In this document: in pieces, positions 1 to 9,857 of the stretch
Layout of the letters: every line of letters begins with the position of its first letter
Numbering within the stretch: the first letter of the stretch is position 1
Assembly (NCBI RefSeq): GCF_040256745.1
Contig: NZ_CP138335.1
Coordinates: 1,674,001-1,738,000 of the forward strand
Length of the DNA stretch: 64,000 bases
Origin: Scrofimicrobium sp. R131
GTDB lineage: Bacteria; Actinomycetota; Actinomycetes; Actinomycetales; Actinomycetaceae
Reading direction: 5' to 3'
Translations under genes and position numbers: made by a program
The notes under the pieces: model-generated
What the model was told of the DNA's origin: nothing
The model's input: the letters and a program-made list of their open reading frames with translations, nothing else
The model's database searches: none

Positions 1-183
1 CTGTTCGAGGGGAACCTGGTCGGCATCCACGATGATCGTCATCCGGGAGATCCGCTGGTTCTCAGTCTCACCCACGGTCAGGGACTTGATGTTGAAGTTG
101 CGCCGGGCAAACAGCCCCGAAACCCGGGCCAGCACGCCGGGCCGGTTGTCCACCAGGACCGAGAGCGTATGCAGATTTTCCAT
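1..183 (-). CDS. ilvN: acetolactate synthase small (regulatory) subunit, 5' part only
   Basis: This is the N-terminal 61 codons of the valine-sensitive regulatory subunit that partners IlvB in the first common step of branched-chain amino acid synthesis. The start reads [20 protein letters not shown] and continues through [14 protein letters not shown], the hallmark of the IlvN ACT domain. The ATG follows the ilvB stop by only 3 bp, so the two are co-transcribed and probably translationally coupled. The gene leaves the window at base 1, so its C-terminal domain cannot be judged. Confidence 0.95.
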   Translation of the reverse strand, partial: MENLHTLSVLVDNRPGVLARVSGLFARRNFNIKSLTVGETENQRISRMTIIVDADQVPLEQ

Positions 184-186
184 GAT

Positions 187-1941
187 TTATTCCTCTCCGT
201 CCCACTGCGGGGCCATGCCGCGCGCATAGCGAATATCGTCGTTGGAGACGCCGGCTGCCACCATCGGCCAGACCATGGCGTCCTTGGAGACACTGAAGTC
301 GATCAGGACCGGGCGGTCGTTGATCTCCAACGCCCACTTGATCGCCTCGTCCACCTCTTCGGCTTTGGTCACCCGCCGCGACGGCATCCCGTACGCTTCG
401 GCAAGCTTGCAGAAGTTCGGGACCTGCTCTCCCCCGCCTTCGGCCAGGTCGGTGTGGGAGTAGCGCTGATCGTAGAACAGGTTCTGCCACTGGCGGACCA
501 TGCCCAGGACCTTGTTGTTGATCAGGGCCACTTTGATCGGAATGTTGTTGATGACGCAGGTCGCAAGCTCCTGGTTGGTCATCTGGAACGAGCCGTCCCC
601 GTCAATGCACCAAACCACCGAATCCGGGTTCGCCACCTGGGCGCCCATCGCAGCGGGAACCCCGTAGCCCATCGTGCCCAGGCCGGAGGAGGAAACAAAG
701 TGGCGGGGGTGTTCAAAGTCGATGAACTGGGCCGCCCACATCTGGTGCTGACCCACCCCGGTGGCCCAAATCGCCTCGGGCCCGGTCAACTCGGACAGGC
801 GCTGCAGCACGTACTGCGGGGCCAACTCGCCGTCGCTGGGCTCCGTCCACCCGAGCGGGTACTGGGAGACGAGGCGGTTCAGGTAGCGCCACCAGCCGGA
901 CAGGTCCGGGGCGCCGTATTTCTCTTGCGCGTGCGGCAACTGCTCAACCAGCAGCTCCAACACCCGGTTCAGGTCCCCCACGATCGGAATGTCAGCCGTG
1001 CGGTTCTTCGAGATCTCGGCGGCATCGATGTCGACGTGAACGATCCGTGCCCGCGGGGCGAACGAGTCCAACTGCCCGGTCACCCGGTCGTCGAACCGGG
1101 AGCCCAGAGCCAGAATCAGGTCGGCGCGCTGCAGGGCACCGACGGCTGCCACCGTGCCGTGCATGCCGGGCATCCCCAGGTTGTGCGGGTCCGAGTCGGG
1201 GAACGCCCCGCGCGCGGTCAGGGTGGTGACCACGGCCGCGTTGGACAGCTCCACCAGTTTGGTCAGTTGGTCGGAGGCACCCGAGCGGGTCATGCCGCCC
1301 CCGACGTAGAGAACCGGAGCCTGAGCTTCACACAGCGCCTTGGCGGCTGCCTTGATCTGCTTCATGGAGGGCTTGGTCGGCAGGCGGTAGGAGGCCAGGT
1401 CGGTCTGAGGTGGCCACTGGAAGTTGCACTGAGCGGTCTGAGCCGACTTGGCGATGTCAACCAGCACCGGGCCGGGCCGGCCGGTCGAGGCGATCTCAAA
1501 TGCCTCGGCAATGCGGGCGGGAATGTCGTCGGCCTCGGTCACCAGGAACGAGTGCTTGGTCACCGGCATCGAGGCACCTACCACGTCCGCTTCCTGGAAA
1601 GCATCCGAGCCGATCAGCGGCGCAGCCACCTGGCCGGTAATAACCACGATCGGGACCGAGTCAATGTTGGCATCGGCCAGCGGGGTCATGGTGTTGAGGG
1701 CCGCCGGGCCGGAGGTCACGATTGCCACCCCCACTCGACCGCTGGAAACGGCGTACCCCTCGGCGGCGTGGCCGGCGCCCTGCTCGTGGCGAACCAGGAT
1801 GTGGCGAATGGAGGAATCCATCAGAGGGTCGTAGGTGGGCAGGATCGCCCCGCCGGGCATCCCGAAAACTTCGGTCACTCCGAGGCACTCAAGCGATCGA
1901 ACGATCGCCTCCGCCCCGGTTATGGTTTCTTGCTGCGTCAC
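187..1941 (-). CDS. ilvB: acetolactate synthase large (catalytic) subunit
   Basis: A thiamine-diphosphate enzyme that joins two pyruvates to acetolactate, or pyruvate and 2-oxobutyrate to acetohydroxybutyrate. At 584 residues it has normal length. Visible family marks are the catalytic-Glu region ([15 protein letters not shown], near residue 50) and the C-terminal ThDP/Mg motif [15 protein letters not shown] with the paired Asn downstream. ilvN follows after 3 bp. Upstream lie a short branched-chain leader peptide and a terminator hairpin (1984-2108), so transcription is probably attenuated according to Val/Leu/Ile supply. Confidence 0.97.
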   Translation of the reverse strand: MTQQETITGAEAIVRSLECLGVTEVFGMPGGAILPTYDPLMDSSIRHILVRHEQGAGHAAEGYAVSSGRVGVAIVTSGPAALNTMTPLADANIDSVPIVVITGQVAAPLIGSDAFQEADVVGASMPVTKHSFLVTEADDIPARIAEAFEIASTGRPGPVLVDIAKSAQTAQCNFQWPPQTDLASYRLPTKPSMKQIKAAAKALCEAQAPVLYVGGGMTRSGASDQLTKLVELSNAAVVTTLTARGAFPDSDPHNLGMPGMHGTVAAVGALQRADLILALGSRFDDRVTGQLDSFAPRARIVHVDIDAAEISKNRTADIPIVGDLNRVLELLVEQLPHAQEKYGAPDLSGWWRYLNRLVSQYPLGWTEPSDGELAPQYVLQRLSELTGPEAIWATGVGQHQMWAAQFIDFEHPRHFVSSSGLGTMGYGVPAAMGAQVANPDSVVWCIDGDGSFQMTNQELATCVINNIPIKVALINNKVLGMVRQWQNLFYDQRYSHTDLAEGGGEQVPNFCKLAEAYGMPSRRVTKAEEVDEAIKWALEINDRPVLIDFSVSKDAMVWPMVAAGVSNDDIRYARGMAPQWDGEE

Positions 1942-1983
1942 TGCTCTGTCTCCATCTTTCAGGTCTGTGTGGGTTTGGGCAAC

Positions 1984-2015
1984 AAAAAATCCCCAGCCAG
2001 GTCAAGCATGGGGAT
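1984..2015 (-). terminator. ilvBN attenuator (intrinsic terminator)
   Basis: On the minus strand a 7-bp perfect stem (ATCCCCA at 2015-2009, TGGGGAT at 1995-1989) encloses a 13-nt loop and is followed at once by six T (1989-1984). It lies between the leader peptide and ilvB, the position of a classical attenuator. Rich Val/Leu supply would be expected to allow the hairpin to form and stop transcription. Confidence 0.8.
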
Positions 2016-2017
2016 AA

Positions 2018-2055
2018 GCGTGCGGTCCACCTGTCAGACAGCAGGAGCCGCACGC
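2018..2055 (-). promoter_or_regulatory. upstream stem of the ilv leader RNA
   Basis: GCGTGCGG (2055-2048, inside the end of the leader ORF) pairs perfectly over 8 bp with CCGCACGC (2025-2018), which ends 2 nt before the terminator stem begins. It could be the pause/protector helix. A ribosome stalled on the Val codons would cover its 5' arm. I could not identify a convincing competing antiterminator by eye. Confidence 0.5.
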
Positions 2056-2108
2056 CCGGGTACGACTACCACCAGGCGAAGAATCGCGACTCCAAACGGG
2101 TTTTGCAT
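2034..2108 (-). CDS. ilv leader peptide (24 residues)
   Basis: A 24-codon ORF that contains ILRLVVVV, that is, Ile-Leu-Arg-Leu followed by four consecutive Val codons, just before the attenuator hairpin. The actinobacterial ilvBNC leader described in Corynebacterium glutamicum has the same layout, with a similar run of I, R, L and V. There is no Shine-Dalgarno sequence. Instead TACGCT (2120-2115) lies exactly 6 nt before the ATG, so the message probably begins at the start codon. It is too short for routine gene callers. Confidence 0.78.
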   Translation of the reverse strand: MQNPFGVAILRLVVVVPGRAAPAV

Positions 2109-2415
2109 GCGTTAAGCGTAGAACACTGCCCGGGGAAATGCAGCGCGTCTCACAGTCTGAGTTGAGCCGATCATTTTCCGGCCAGTTTGGTTCTGACCAT
2201 GTGCCCTAATCCGACCGGCCTCCCACGTGAGCAGAGCCACATTTCCCCGTCGGTTTCCCCGGCCCTGGGTCCCTGGTGACAGGTGGATCAGTCCCGCGCC
2301 ACAGGCAGAATCAACCCGTTTGGGACCTTGGATGCCCCTCCCTTCACCCGCCTCCACGGATACTCTTTATGGAGGCCATCGGGCGCTCCATCAAGACAGA
2401 AGAGACGAGTAATTT
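2109..2415. other. divergent intergenic region between the ilv leader and the transporter
   Basis: About 300 bp that must hold the promoters of both flanking genes. On the ilv side, TACGCT at 2120-2115 is the likely -10. On the transporter side a weak purine-rich stretch (near 2398-2409) precedes the GTG. I see no RNA gene, clear operator or additional ORF with a ribosome binding site. Confidence 0.5.
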
Positions 2416-4011
2416 GTGGTAGCGATATTCGAATTCTTAGAGAGCCAGCAAGTGCTCTTGGTTTTCCTGCTCATCGGTATCGGCATGGCCTTCGGTCACA
2501 TCAAGATCAAGGGGGTGAGCCTGGGAGCTGCCGCCGTCCTCTTCGCTGCTATCGGCCTGGCCGCTTGGGGCGCACACCTTGGGGTGGACCTGCGGGTGGA
2601 AGCCTGGATTGGCCACCTGGGGCTGGCGGTATTCGCCTTCGCCATCGGGATTAACTCTGGCGCATCCTTCTTCCATAATCTAAAGACCGCCCTCGGACCG
2701 ATCCTGGCGATGATCGTCCTGTTCGCCGTGGCAGCCGGGGCCGCCTGGGGCCTGGGGCACTACGTGTTCGGACTTGACTCGGCCATGATTGCCGGTACCT
2801 ACGCCGGTGCCACCACCAACACGCCCGCCCTGGGCGCGGCCGGTGAAGCCTCCGGCAACCCCGAAGCCGCTACCGTCGGCTATGCCATCGCCTACCTGTT
2901 TGGGGTCATCGGAATGATGGGCGCCTCGTTGGCTGCCCTGTCCTACGCCAAGCATGACAAGGATGCCCCCAGCCCGCTCGCGAACCGGACCATCCGGGTG
3001 GAGCGAAACGACGGCCCGTTCCTCGGCGACATCTACGACAAGTTCGGCGGCAAGGTGACCTTCTCGCGGCTGCGGCGCGGGGAAACCGGCCCGATCACCC
3101 GACCCTCCATGTCGGACACCCTCGGAGTGGACGACCTGGTGACGGTTGTGGGTCCGGAAGAATTGGTCGCTAAGGTGGCCAAGGAACTGGGCCACTCCTC
3201 GTCTCACTCCCTGATGAAGGACCGGTCCTACCTGGATTTCCGTCGGATCACCGTGTCCGACCCGAAGATTGCCGGGAAGACGGTTGGCTCCCTGGAAATG
3301 TCGAAGAAGTACTCCGCTACCATCTCCCGCGTCCGCCGCGGCGACATCGACATGGTGGGCGAACCCGACCTGGTCCTACAGCAGGGTGACCGGGTCCGGG
3401 TGGTTGCCCCCACCTCCAAGATGGAGGCCATCACCAAGTTCTTTGGCGACTCGGCTCGCGGCCTGTCCGACATCAACCCGGTGGCGATGGGCCTGGGGAT
3501 TGCCCTCGGCGTTGCCATCGGCGTGATTCCGATCCCGCTGGGCGGCGGTTCCACCTTCTCGATCGGCGCTGCGGCCGGCGCGCTGATCGTGGGCCTGATC
3601 TTCGGCAAGATCGGTCGAGTTGGCAACGTGGTACTGGCTGTCCCCTTCACCGCCTGCCAGGTGCTGATCGAGTTCGGCCTGCTGCTGTTCCTGGCCCAAG
3701 CCGGCTCCAACGCGGGTGGGCAAATTCTGGACGCATTCGCCGGTGGGACCTGGGCCAAGCTGCTGATCCTGGGCATCATCATCACCCTGATCATGGCTGT
3801 GGGTCTCTACGCCGTCATGCGGTGGGGATTCAAGATGGGCGGCACCAAGCTGGCCGGCCTGGTGGGCGGCGCGCAAACCCAGCCTGCCGTCCTGGCCTTT
3901 GCCAACGGCCGAACGAACTCCGATCCGCGGGTGGCCCTGGGATATGCCCTGGTGTATCCGGTGGCGATGATCGCCAAGATCTTCGTGGCCACCATCCTCG
4001 GCGGACTCTGA
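2416..4011 (+). CDS. AspT/YidE/YbjL-family transporter with two RCK_C domains
   Basis: A 531-residue membrane protein of the aspartate:alanine-exchanger-like family. An N-terminal hydrophobic half (roughly residues 10-180) and a C-terminal half (roughly 355-530) each carry about five helices, the family's internal duplication. Between them lie two TrkA-C/RCK_C-like segments, roughly 195-265 and 275-345, which may bind a regulatory ligand. GTG at 2416 is the only plausible start, because an in-frame TAA ends 3 bp upstream. It is monocistronic with a strong terminator. The transported substrate cannot be told from sequence; family members exchange amino or dicarboxylic acids. Confidence 0.85.
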   Translation: MVAIFEFLESQQVLLVFLLIGIGMAFGHIKIKGVSLGAAAVLFAAIGLAAWGAHLGVDLRVEAWIGHLGLAVFAFAIGINSGASFFHNLKTALGPILAMIVLFAVAAGAAWGLGHYVFGLDSAMIAGTYAGATTNTPALGAAGEASGNPEAATVGYAIAYLFGVIGMMGASLAALSYAKHDKDAPSPLANRTIRVERNDGPFLGDIYDKFGGKVTFSRLRRGETGPITRPSMSDTLGVDDLVTVVGPEELVAKVAKELGHSSSHSLMKDRSYLDFRRITVSDPKIAGKTVGSLEMSKKYSATISRVRRGDIDMVGEPDLVLQQGDRVRVVAPTSKMEAITKFFGDSARGLSDINPVAMGLGIALGVAIGVIPIPLGGGSTFSIGAAAGALIVGLIFGKIGRVGNVVLAVPFTACQVLIEFGLLLFLAQAGSNAGGQILDAFAGGTWAKLLILGIIITLIMAVGLYAVMRWGFKMGGTKLAGLVGGAQTQPAVLAFANGRTNSDPRVALGYALVYPVAMIAKIFVATILGGL

Positions 4012-4021
4012 TCTGAGCGGC

Positions 4022-4058
4022 AAAATGGGCCTCTCCCCAGGTGGGAGAGGCCCATTTT
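4022..4058 (+). terminator. intrinsic terminator after the transporter gene
   Basis: A perfect 16-bp stem (AAAATGGGCCTCTCCC at 4022-4037, its complement at 4043-4058) with a 5-nt loop. It is A-rich on the 5' side and T-rich on the 3' side, so it can work in both directions. Confidence 0.93.
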
Positions 4059-4152
4059 CGTTGCCAACTAGGTTGAGCGGGGCCGAGCGGTGGTTCGGCG
4101 CTGGTCTGCACGTGAGGGCTGGCGCCGGTACCCGTACCCGTTGCAGGAGACC

Positions 4153-4370
4153 GGCAAACGTGTGCAAACAGTGGCAAACCTGGGGCCGGGGGATCTACTT
4201 CGGCTCAAACACCCGACGTTTGCCACCATTTGGGTATGTTTGCCATGTCCCTGCGCTGGCAAACATGTGCAAACACTGGCAAACCTGGGGTCAAAGGCGC
4301 CAAACCGGCCCAAACACCCAACGTTTGCCACCAATTGGGCAGGTTTGCCAGCTCCCTGCACTGGCAAACC
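4153..4370 (+). repeat. 105-bp-period tandem repeat, locus 1 (10-bp-phased GCAAAC boxes)
   Basis: Two full units plus the start of a third: GGCAAAC begins at 4153, 4258 and 4363, exactly 105 bp apart. Within a unit, forward boxes (GGCAAAC, TGCAAAC, GGCAAAC) begin at +0, +10 and +20. Inverted boxes (GTTTGCC, a degenerate TTTGGG-like one, GTTTGCC) begin at +65, +75 and +85. The middle of the unit is variable. ATGTTTGCCA (4236-4245) and TGGCAAACAT (4257-4266) form a perfect 10-bp inverted repeat across the unit junction. The same unit recurs inverted at 40984-41178. I see no gene here. Confidence 0.85.
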
Positions 4371-4413
4371 TGGCTCACCCGGCTCCAGCGCCCAGTCCCG
4401 CCGGGCGTGCGGG

Positions 4414-5730
4414 TCAGTTCTGAGCCAACACCTGCTGTGCTTGGCGGGCGGCCCCAAGGGCCACGTACTCGCCGTCTGGCAGCGCCTGCACTTTGGCTCC
4501 CAGGAACTCTCCGGCCAGTTCCCGCACCGCCTTCGATTTGGCCCCGCCGCCCACCAGGTACACCGTGTCGATCGGCACCCCCAACTGCCGGACCGCGTCG
4601 AGCGCGAACCGCATCAGGTTGAGCAGCCCCTCAATCCCAGCCCGCGCCAGGTGGGCCGGATCTGAGTTCGCCAGGGTCATCCCGGACAGGGTGGCAGTGG
4701 CGTCGGGCAGGTTCGGGGTGCGCTCGCCCTCAAAGTAGGGTTCCAGCACCAGCCCGCCCGCGTCGGGCACCGACAGGGCCAGCCGGTCAAACTCGGCGTA
4801 GTCGACCCCCAGAATGCGAGCGATCGCGTCGATGATGCGCGAGGCATTCAGCGTGCAGGCCAGGGGCAGCCAGCGACCGGTCGCATCGGAAAAGCCGGTG
4901 ACCAGGCCGGAGCGATCCACCACCGAGTTCTCACTGACCACGGCTGCCACGCCGGACGTCCCCAGGGACAGCAGTGCCTGCCCGGGCTCGAGCCCCACCC
5001 CGAGCGCAGCTCCGGCATTGTCGCCGGTGCCGGGGCCAAGGACAATTTCTTCCCAGCCGCGGGCCGGGTCGCCCGTTCCGGCGGCCTCCCACGGCCCAAG
5101 GATCCGCGGCAGGACAATGTCGCTAACATCGTCGCGCCGCAAGGCCAGAGCCAAAAGCTCCGGCAGGTAGGCCGCCTGGGACCGACTCATATACCCCGTT
5201 CCCGAGGCGTCAGAACGGTCGGTGACCAGCCGGTCCAACCCCGGCGCGCCGGCGATCTGCCAGGTCAGCCAATCGTGTGGCAGGCAGATGGCGGCGATCC
5301 GTTTCGCGTGTTCCGGCTCGTGATCGGCCAACCACCGCAATTTGGTGACGGTGAGGGAGGCGACTGGAACCGAGCCGGTCAGCTCGGCCCAGCGCTCAGC
5401 CCCCAACTCGTCAACCAGGTCGCTGGCCGCCTGGGCTGAACGGGTGTCGTTCCACAGCAGGGCGGGCCGAATTACCTGACCGTCCCGGTCCAGGCAGACC
5501 ATCCCGTGCTGTTGGCCCGAGACGGACAGCGCCGCCACGTCGTCCAGGCCGCCGGCCTCAGCTACCGCCCGCAGGAATGCCTCCCACCAGGCGGCGGGGT
5601 CCACTTCGGTCCCGTCGGGGTGAGCGGCTCGACCTTCTCGAACCACTCTCCCATCGACCGGATCGACAATGACAATCTTGCACGACTGGGTGGACGTATC
5701 CACTCCGGCCACGTATTTGCGGGTGGTCAT
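4414..5730 (-). CDS. xylB: xylulokinase
   Basis: An FGGY-family kinase that phosphorylates D-xylulose with ATP, the second step of xylose use. The N-terminus [18 protein letters not shown] is the phosphate-binding turn of the family, ISGQQHG-type sequence appears as VSGQQHGMV near residue 80, and the C-terminal [15 protein letters not shown] is the second nucleotide-binding region. At 438 residues it is somewhat shorter than typical xylulokinases (about 460-500). AGAGGAG lies 8 nt before the ATG. It follows xylA by 33 bp on the same strand, forming one operon under the xylA promoter. Confidence 0.93.
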   Translation of the reverse strand: MTTRKYVAGVDTSTQSCKIVIVDPVDGRVVREGRAAHPDGTEVDPAAWWEAFLRAVAEAGGLDDVAALSVSGQQHGMVCLDRDGQVIRPALLWNDTRSAQAASDLVDELGAERWAELTGSVPVASLTVTKLRWLADHEPEHAKRIAAICLPHDWLTWQIAGAPGLDRLVTDRSDASGTGYMSRSQAAYLPELLALALRRDDVSDIVLPRILGPWEAAGTGDPARGWEEIVLGPGTGDNAGAALGVGLEPGQALLSLGTSGVAAVVSENSVVDRSGLVTGFSDATGRWLPLACTLNASRIIDAIARILGVDYAEFDRLALSVPDAGGLVLEPYFEGERTPNLPDATATLSGMTLANSDPAHLARAGIEGLLNLMRFALDAVRQLGVPIDTVYLVGGGAKSKAVRELAGEFLGAKVQALPDGEYVALGAARQAQQVLAQN

Positions 5731-5763
5731 TGGTGTTCTCCTCTGAGGTCGGCGGCCGGCGAA

Positions 5764-6951
5764 CTAGCCGATCAGGTGACGCATGGCCTGCTGGTAGAGC
5801 TCCACGTAGTGGTACTCGCGGGCTCCGGCGGCGTCGGCATCGAAGTTCTCGAACGAGTCGGCATCGGCCAGCAGGTCGGCGACGGTTTCGCCCTCGGCCA
5901 GGGTGGGCTGGGCCAGTTCGGCCACGCCCGCCTGCTCCATCAGCTCCTGCGTGCGCGGGTCGGCCCGGAACGCCTCGGCCTTCTCTTTCAGCATCAGGTA
6001 CATTTCCATGTTGGCCGCCGCGGTCTCCCAGACCCCGTCCATGCCTTCGGTCCGAGCCGGCTTGTAGTCGAAGTGACGCGGCCCCTCATAGAGGGGTGCA
6101 TCGGGCTGACCCGGGAAGCCGTTCTCCAGCAGGTCGACGGTAAAGAACGCCGAGGACAGATCCCCGTGACCGAACACCTTATCCTGGTCGTACTTGATTC
6201 CGCTCTGACCGTTCAGGTCAATGTGGAACAGCTTGCCCGCGTTCAGCGCCTGAGCAATCCCGTGAGTGAAGTTCAGGTTGGCCATCTGCTCGTGACCGAC
6301 CTCGGGGTTCAGGCCGACAATGTCGCCATTGTCCAGTTCCGCAATCAGGGCCAGCGCGTGACCGACCGTGGGCAGGAAGATGTCGCCGCGAGGCTCGTTC
6401 GGCTTCGGTTCCAGCCCGATCCGGAGGGAGTATCCCTGCTCTTTGATGTAGCCGGCCACCGTGTCCAAGCCTTCCTTGTACCGCTCGAAGACGGCATTCA
6501 GGTTCTTCGACGAGTCGTAGTCGGCTCCTTCACGCCCACCCCACATGACGAAGGTGTGCGCGCCCATCTGCGCGGCCAGATCGACGTTGCGCAGAATCTT
6601 GCGCAGCCCGAACCGGCGAATCGACCGGTCGTTGTTGGTCAGCCCACCGTCTTTGAAAACCGGGTGGGTGAAGGTGTTGGTCGTAACCATGGGGATGACG
6701 AGGCCGGACTCGTCAGCGGCCTGCTTGACTTTGGCCACCCGCTCTTCGCGTTCGGCGTCGGTGGCGTCAAAGGGGAACACGTCGTTGTCGTGGAACGTGA
6801 TGCCGTAGGCACCGAGTTCGGCCAACTTCTTGGTGTATTCCCAGGGCTCAAGCATGGGGCGGGTGCCCACGCCAAACGGGTCGACGGCGTTCCAGCCGAC
6901 GGTCCAGAGGCCAAAGGTGAATTTATCGCTGGGTTCAGGTCGGCGGACCAT
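5764..6951 (-). CDS. xylA: xylose isomerase
   Basis: Metal-dependent interconversion of D-xylose and D-xylulose. The chosen start ([19 protein letters not shown]) gives 395 residues, the normal length of the compact actinobacterial class, and has GGAGG 8 bp upstream. An ATG 45 bp further upstream lies inside the proposed operator and is rejected. Visible signatures are the catalytic-His stretch [13 protein letters not shown] and the metal-binding run [12 protein letters not shown]. xylB follows, and a ROK repressor gene lies upstream in the same orientation. Confidence 0.96.
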   Translation of the reverse strand: MVRRPEPSDKFTFGLWTVGWNAVDPFGVGTRPMLEPWEYTKKLAELGAYGITFHDNDVFPFDATDAEREERVAKVKQAADESGLVIPMVTTNTFTHPVFKDGGLTNNDRSIRRFGLRKILRNVDLAAQMGAHTFVMWGGREGADYDSSKNLNAVFERYKEGLDTVAGYIKEQGYSLRIGLEPKPNEPRGDIFLPTVGHALALIAELDNGDIVGLNPEVGHEQMANLNFTHGIAQALNAGKLFHIDLNGQSGIKYDQDKVFGHGDLSSAFFTVDLLENGFPGQPDAPLYEGPRHFDYKPARTEGMDGVWETAAANMEMYLMLKEKAEAFRADPRTQELMEQAGVAELAQPTLAEGETVADLLADADSFENFDADAAGAREYHYVELYQQAMRHLIG

Positions 6952-6982
6952 GGGGACCTCCACTTTCTCATCCTCGAGTAAA

Positions 6983-7025
6983 TTGTTACAGAACAAAACT
7001 AATACGGCGATGGGCGGGCTGTCAA
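6983..7025 (-). promoter_or_regulatory. xylA promoter with candidate ROK/XylR operator
   Basis: On the minus strand TTGACA (7025-7020) and TAGTTT (7001-6996) are spaced 18 bp and form a promoter. Directly downstream the inverted repeat TTGTT-N4-AACAA (6996-6983) sits across the probable start of transcription. The half TAGTTTTGTT resembles published XylR operators, which contain AGTTTGTT. A repressor here would block xylAB without xylose. Confidence 0.6.
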
Positions 7026-7061
7026 CCTTTTTCGTCTGCTTTGTTCGAGGTGGTGCTCGCC

Positions 7062-8309
7062 TCAGTCGGCCAGGATCGAACCCGGCTCCCCCAGCGCTGC
7101 CCGCAGCGCCTGGAGGGCGCCGCCAATCGCGGTCGGGTGGTCCTGAATCGGCGCGGGTAGCAGGGTGATGTCAGCCGCGGTCCGACCGATGATCCGCCGA
7201 TCCAACTGCTCGGTGAGGCCCGGAATCACCCATCCGGTCAGCGGCGCCAAATAGGTTCCCAGGATGACGGTATCGATGTCCAGCAGGTTGATCGCGTTGG
7301 CCAGGCCGATTCCCAGGGCCCACGCCGCCCGGTCGATGGCCGCCCGCACCTTCGGCTCGCCCCGTTCGAGGGCCGACAGCACGTCTTCGGTACTGGCATC
7401 CTGGGGGAAGCCGGCCGCCTGCAAAATAGCTTTTCTCCCCGCGTAGCGTTCTAGGCAGCCGCGGGATCCACAGTGGCAGGGCGGCCCGTCCGGCTCAATG
7501 GAAGTGTGCCCAATTTCCCCGGCCCACCCGTGAGGTCCACGTTCGACTTCACCGTCGCGCATCAGGGCCCCACCGATCCCGACGTCGCCGGTCAGGTAGA
7601 GGAACGAGGCCGGTACCGGTTCCTGGCCCGCCAGACTGACCCCGGCCATCGCGATCGCCTGCAGGTTGGCGTCATTGTCGACGGTGAAGGCCAGGTCGCC
7701 GAGCAGGTCGGCCAAATACCGACCCGGGTAGACGTCCTCCCACCCGAGGTTTGGCGCGTAGACCACCCGCTGCGTCGCCTGGTCCACAATCCCGGGCACG
7801 CCCAGGTTGACGCCGACCAGTCGGCGAATCCCCACCTCGTCCAACTGCGCGAACAGGGCGGCCGTGTGCTCGGCCAGCAGCCCCAAGGTCTCGGCCGACG
7901 AGGAATCAACCAGGTCCATGGACACTTGGAAACTGGCCACGACCTTGCCGCTCAGGTCCACGGCCGAGCCGAGGAGCCGGTCGGCATTGGCCTCCAGCCC
8001 CACCCCCACCAGGGTGTTGGCGGCAGGGTAAAGCGGGGTGCCCGGTCGCCCAATCGTCCCGGCTTCCTCCGGCACCGCCTCGGCCACAATCCCCTGTTCG
8101 ATCAGGTCTCGCACCAGGCGAGAGACGGTGGCCTTGGTCAACCCGGTCCGCTGGGCCAAATCTGCCCGGCTCAACCCCCCACCGCTGTGGAATAGCTCCG
8201 CGGTCACCAACGCTAGGTTAGATTCGCGGATGGAAGCGTGACTGGCGGCGGCGCCCAGCGAGGAGGGGCCGGCCAACAACCGGCCGGCAGGGGAAGCAGA
8301 ACTGTTCAC
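7062..8309 (-). CDS. ROK-family transcriptional regulator (probable xylose repressor)
   Basis: A 415-residue regulator: an N-terminal winged helix (about residues 25-90, [20 protein letters not shown]) followed by a sugar-kinase-like ROK domain. The ROK zinc site [10 protein letters not shown] is present. It lies just upstream of xylAB on the same strand, so control of xylose genes is the simplest role. GTG start with no Shine-Dalgarno sequence; TACAAT (8323-8318) lies 10 nt before it, implying a near-leaderless message. ROK proteins for other sugars look alike, so the ligand is inferred from context only. Confidence 0.85.
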   Translation of the reverse strand: MNSSASPAGRLLAGPSSLGAAASHASIRESNLALVTAELFHSGGGLSRADLAQRTGLTKATVSRLVRDLIEQGIVAEAVPEEAGTIGRPGTPLYPAANTLVGVGLEANADRLLGSAVDLSGKVVASFQVSMDLVDSSSAETLGLLAEHTAALFAQLDEVGIRRLVGVNLGVPGIVDQATQRVVYAPNLGWEDVYPGRYLADLLGDLAFTVDNDANLQAIAMAGVSLAGQEPVPASFLYLTGDVGIGGALMRDGEVERGPHGWAGEIGHTSIEPDGPPCHCGSRGCLERYAGRKAILQAAGFPQDASTEDVLSALERGEPKVRAAIDRAAWALGIGLANAINLLDIDTVILGTYLAPLTGWVIPGLTEQLDRRIIGRTAADITLLPAPIQDHPTAIGGALQALRAALGEPGSILAD

Positions 8310-8323
8310 AATTTTCCATTGTA
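8308..8323 (-). promoter_or_regulatory. candidate autoregulatory operator and -10 of the ROK gene
   Basis: ACAAT-N5-ATTGT (8308-8322) is a short perfect inverted repeat overlapping both the GTG start codon and the -10 TACAAT. Its position suggests autorepression. No experimental anchor exists, and the half-sites are only 5 bp. Confidence 0.35.
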
Positions 8324-8352
8324 CGGCCGGGCTGCTCGGACGGTGACCCGGA

Positions 8353-9789
8353 TCAGCGAGTCAACGGTTCCCCCAGGTCTTCCTGCGGCACCACTTCGAT
8401 GGCGTCCAGGTTCGCCACCGAGCGCTTCACCGCTTTCGCCACGTTCCGGGCCACCCGGTCGTCAAAGACCCCGGGAATAATGTAGTTGGCGCTGAGTTCC
8501 TCCGGCGTGATGACTTCGGCTATGGCCTCCGCGCTCACCCGCAGGACCTCGGTGGTGATCTCCTGGACGCGTGCGTCCAGCAGCCCGCGGAACAGGCCCG
8601 GGAAGGCCAGCACGTTGTTGATCTGGTTCGGGAAGTCGGAGCGGCCGGTGGCCACCACTGCCGCGTGCTTCGCCGCCTCGACCGGCTCCACTTCCGGGGT
8701 CGGGTTAGCCAGGGCAAAGACGATTGCCCCCTCGGCCATGGTTGAAATGTCCTCGCCCGACAGGATGCCTCCGCGGGACACGCCAACAAACACGTCGGCC
8801 CCCGCCAGCCCCTCCTGCAGGGTGCCGTGAACGAGGCGGGGATTGGTGTGCTCGGCCAACCAGCGCCGATCCGGATCCATCCCCTCCACCTCGTCCCCGG
8901 CCAGGGCGCCGCTGCGGCCGTAGCCAACGATATCTTTCGCCCCCTGCGCCAGCAGCAGCTTGATGATGGCGTTGCCGGCCGCCCCCACACCGGAGACGAC
9001 GATCCGGACGTCCTCGATCCGTTTGCCAACCACTTTCAGCGCGTTGATCAGGGCCGCCAACACCACGATGGCAGTTCCGTGCTGGTCGTCGTGGAACACC
9101 GGGATGTCCAACTCTTCGCGCAGGCGTCGCTCGATTTCGAAGCACCGGGGGGCGGAAATATCTTCCAGGTTGATCCCGCCGTAGGCCGGGGCAATCGCCT
9201 TGACGATCGCGATGATCTCCTCGGTGTCCTTCGTGTCCAGGGCGACCGGCCAGGCATCCACCCCGCCGAAGTGCTTGAACAGAGCCGCCTTCCCCTCCAT
9301 CACCGGGAGGGCCGCCTCGGGCCCAATATCGCCCAGGCCAAGCACCGCGGTTCCATCGGTCACCACCGCCACCGTGTTGGCCTTCATGGTCAGGAAGTGG
9401 GCCTTTGAGGGATTATCGTGAATGGCGGTGCAGACCCGGGCGACTCCCGGGGTGTAGATTCGCGACAGGTCGTCGCGGTTGCGCAGCGGCGCCTTGGGCA
9501 CCACCTCCAGCTTGCCGCCCACGTGATCCAGGAACGTCTGGTCAGCCACCGAGGAAACCGTCAGCCCGTCAAGGGACTTGAGCGCGTGGGTGAGGGAGCG
9601 GCGATGGTCTGAGTCGCGCAGGTCCGCAGTCAGGTCAATGCTGATCTGACTGCCCTCCGACTCGGCCACGTCCAAACCCTTGACGAACGCCCCCGTGCGC
9701 GAAACCCGGTCCACAATGTCCGAAACCCGAATCTTGGACTGGTCCACCAGCAGGCGATACGAAGCGGTGTAGGACGGTGAATAAGCCAT
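8353..9789 (-). CDS. NAD(P)-dependent malic enzyme with N-terminal ACT-like domain
   Basis: Oxidative decarboxylation of malate to pyruvate. Residues about 1-80 form an ACT-like domain ([20 protein letters not shown]). Then come the malic domain ([27 protein letters not shown], and the metal/catalytic run [20 protein letters not shown]) and the Rossmann part ([18 protein letters not shown]). The start at 9789 gives 478 residues and has GGAGG 8 nt upstream; an upstream in-frame ATG at 9816 lacks one. It is separated from gatB by a terminator and is probably transcribed alone. Coenzyme preference cannot be read from sequence here. Confidence 0.93.
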   Translation of the reverse strand: MAYSPSYTASYRLLVDQSKIRVSDIVDRVSRTGAFVKGLDVAESEGSQISIDLTADLRDSDHRRSLTHALKSLDGLTVSSVADQTFLDHVGGKLEVVPKAPLRNRDDLSRIYTPGVARVCTAIHDNPSKAHFLTMKANTVAVVTDGTAVLGLGDIGPEAALPVMEGKAALFKHFGGVDAWPVALDTKDTEEIIAIVKAIAPAYGGINLEDISAPRCFEIERRLREELDIPVFHDDQHGTAIVVLAALINALKVVGKRIEDVRIVVSGVGAAGNAIIKLLLAQGAKDIVGYGRSGALAGDEVEGMDPDRRWLAEHTNPRLVHGTLQEGLAGADVFVGVSRGGILSGEDISTMAEGAIVFALANPTPEVEPVEAAKHAAVVATGRSDFPNQINNVLAFPGLFRGLLDARVQEITTEVLRVSAEAIAEVITPEELSANYIIPGVFDDRVARNVAKAVKRSVANLDAIEVVPQEDLGEPLTR

Positions 9790-9857
9790 GGCAGGTTCCT
9801 CCCTGGAGCGTGGCATGTTGAGCGAGCGGTGTGATCACCTTTGATCATACCGGCAGC

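Noticed and set aside
187-2115. Long plus-strand ORFs opposite ilvB and similar long antisense ORFs elsewhere (for example opposite gatB and purL)
   Set aside because: They are side effects of high third-position GC in the real genes; their products lack family motifs and have Arg/Gly/His/Val-biased composition.
4025-4423. Open reading frames through the 105-bp repeats, giving recurrent peptides such as VCKQWQTWG (also minus strand 40765-41352)
   Set aside because: 105 is a multiple of three, so frames stay open across copies. There is no ribosome binding site, the centre changes freely, and box spacing rather than codons is conserved.
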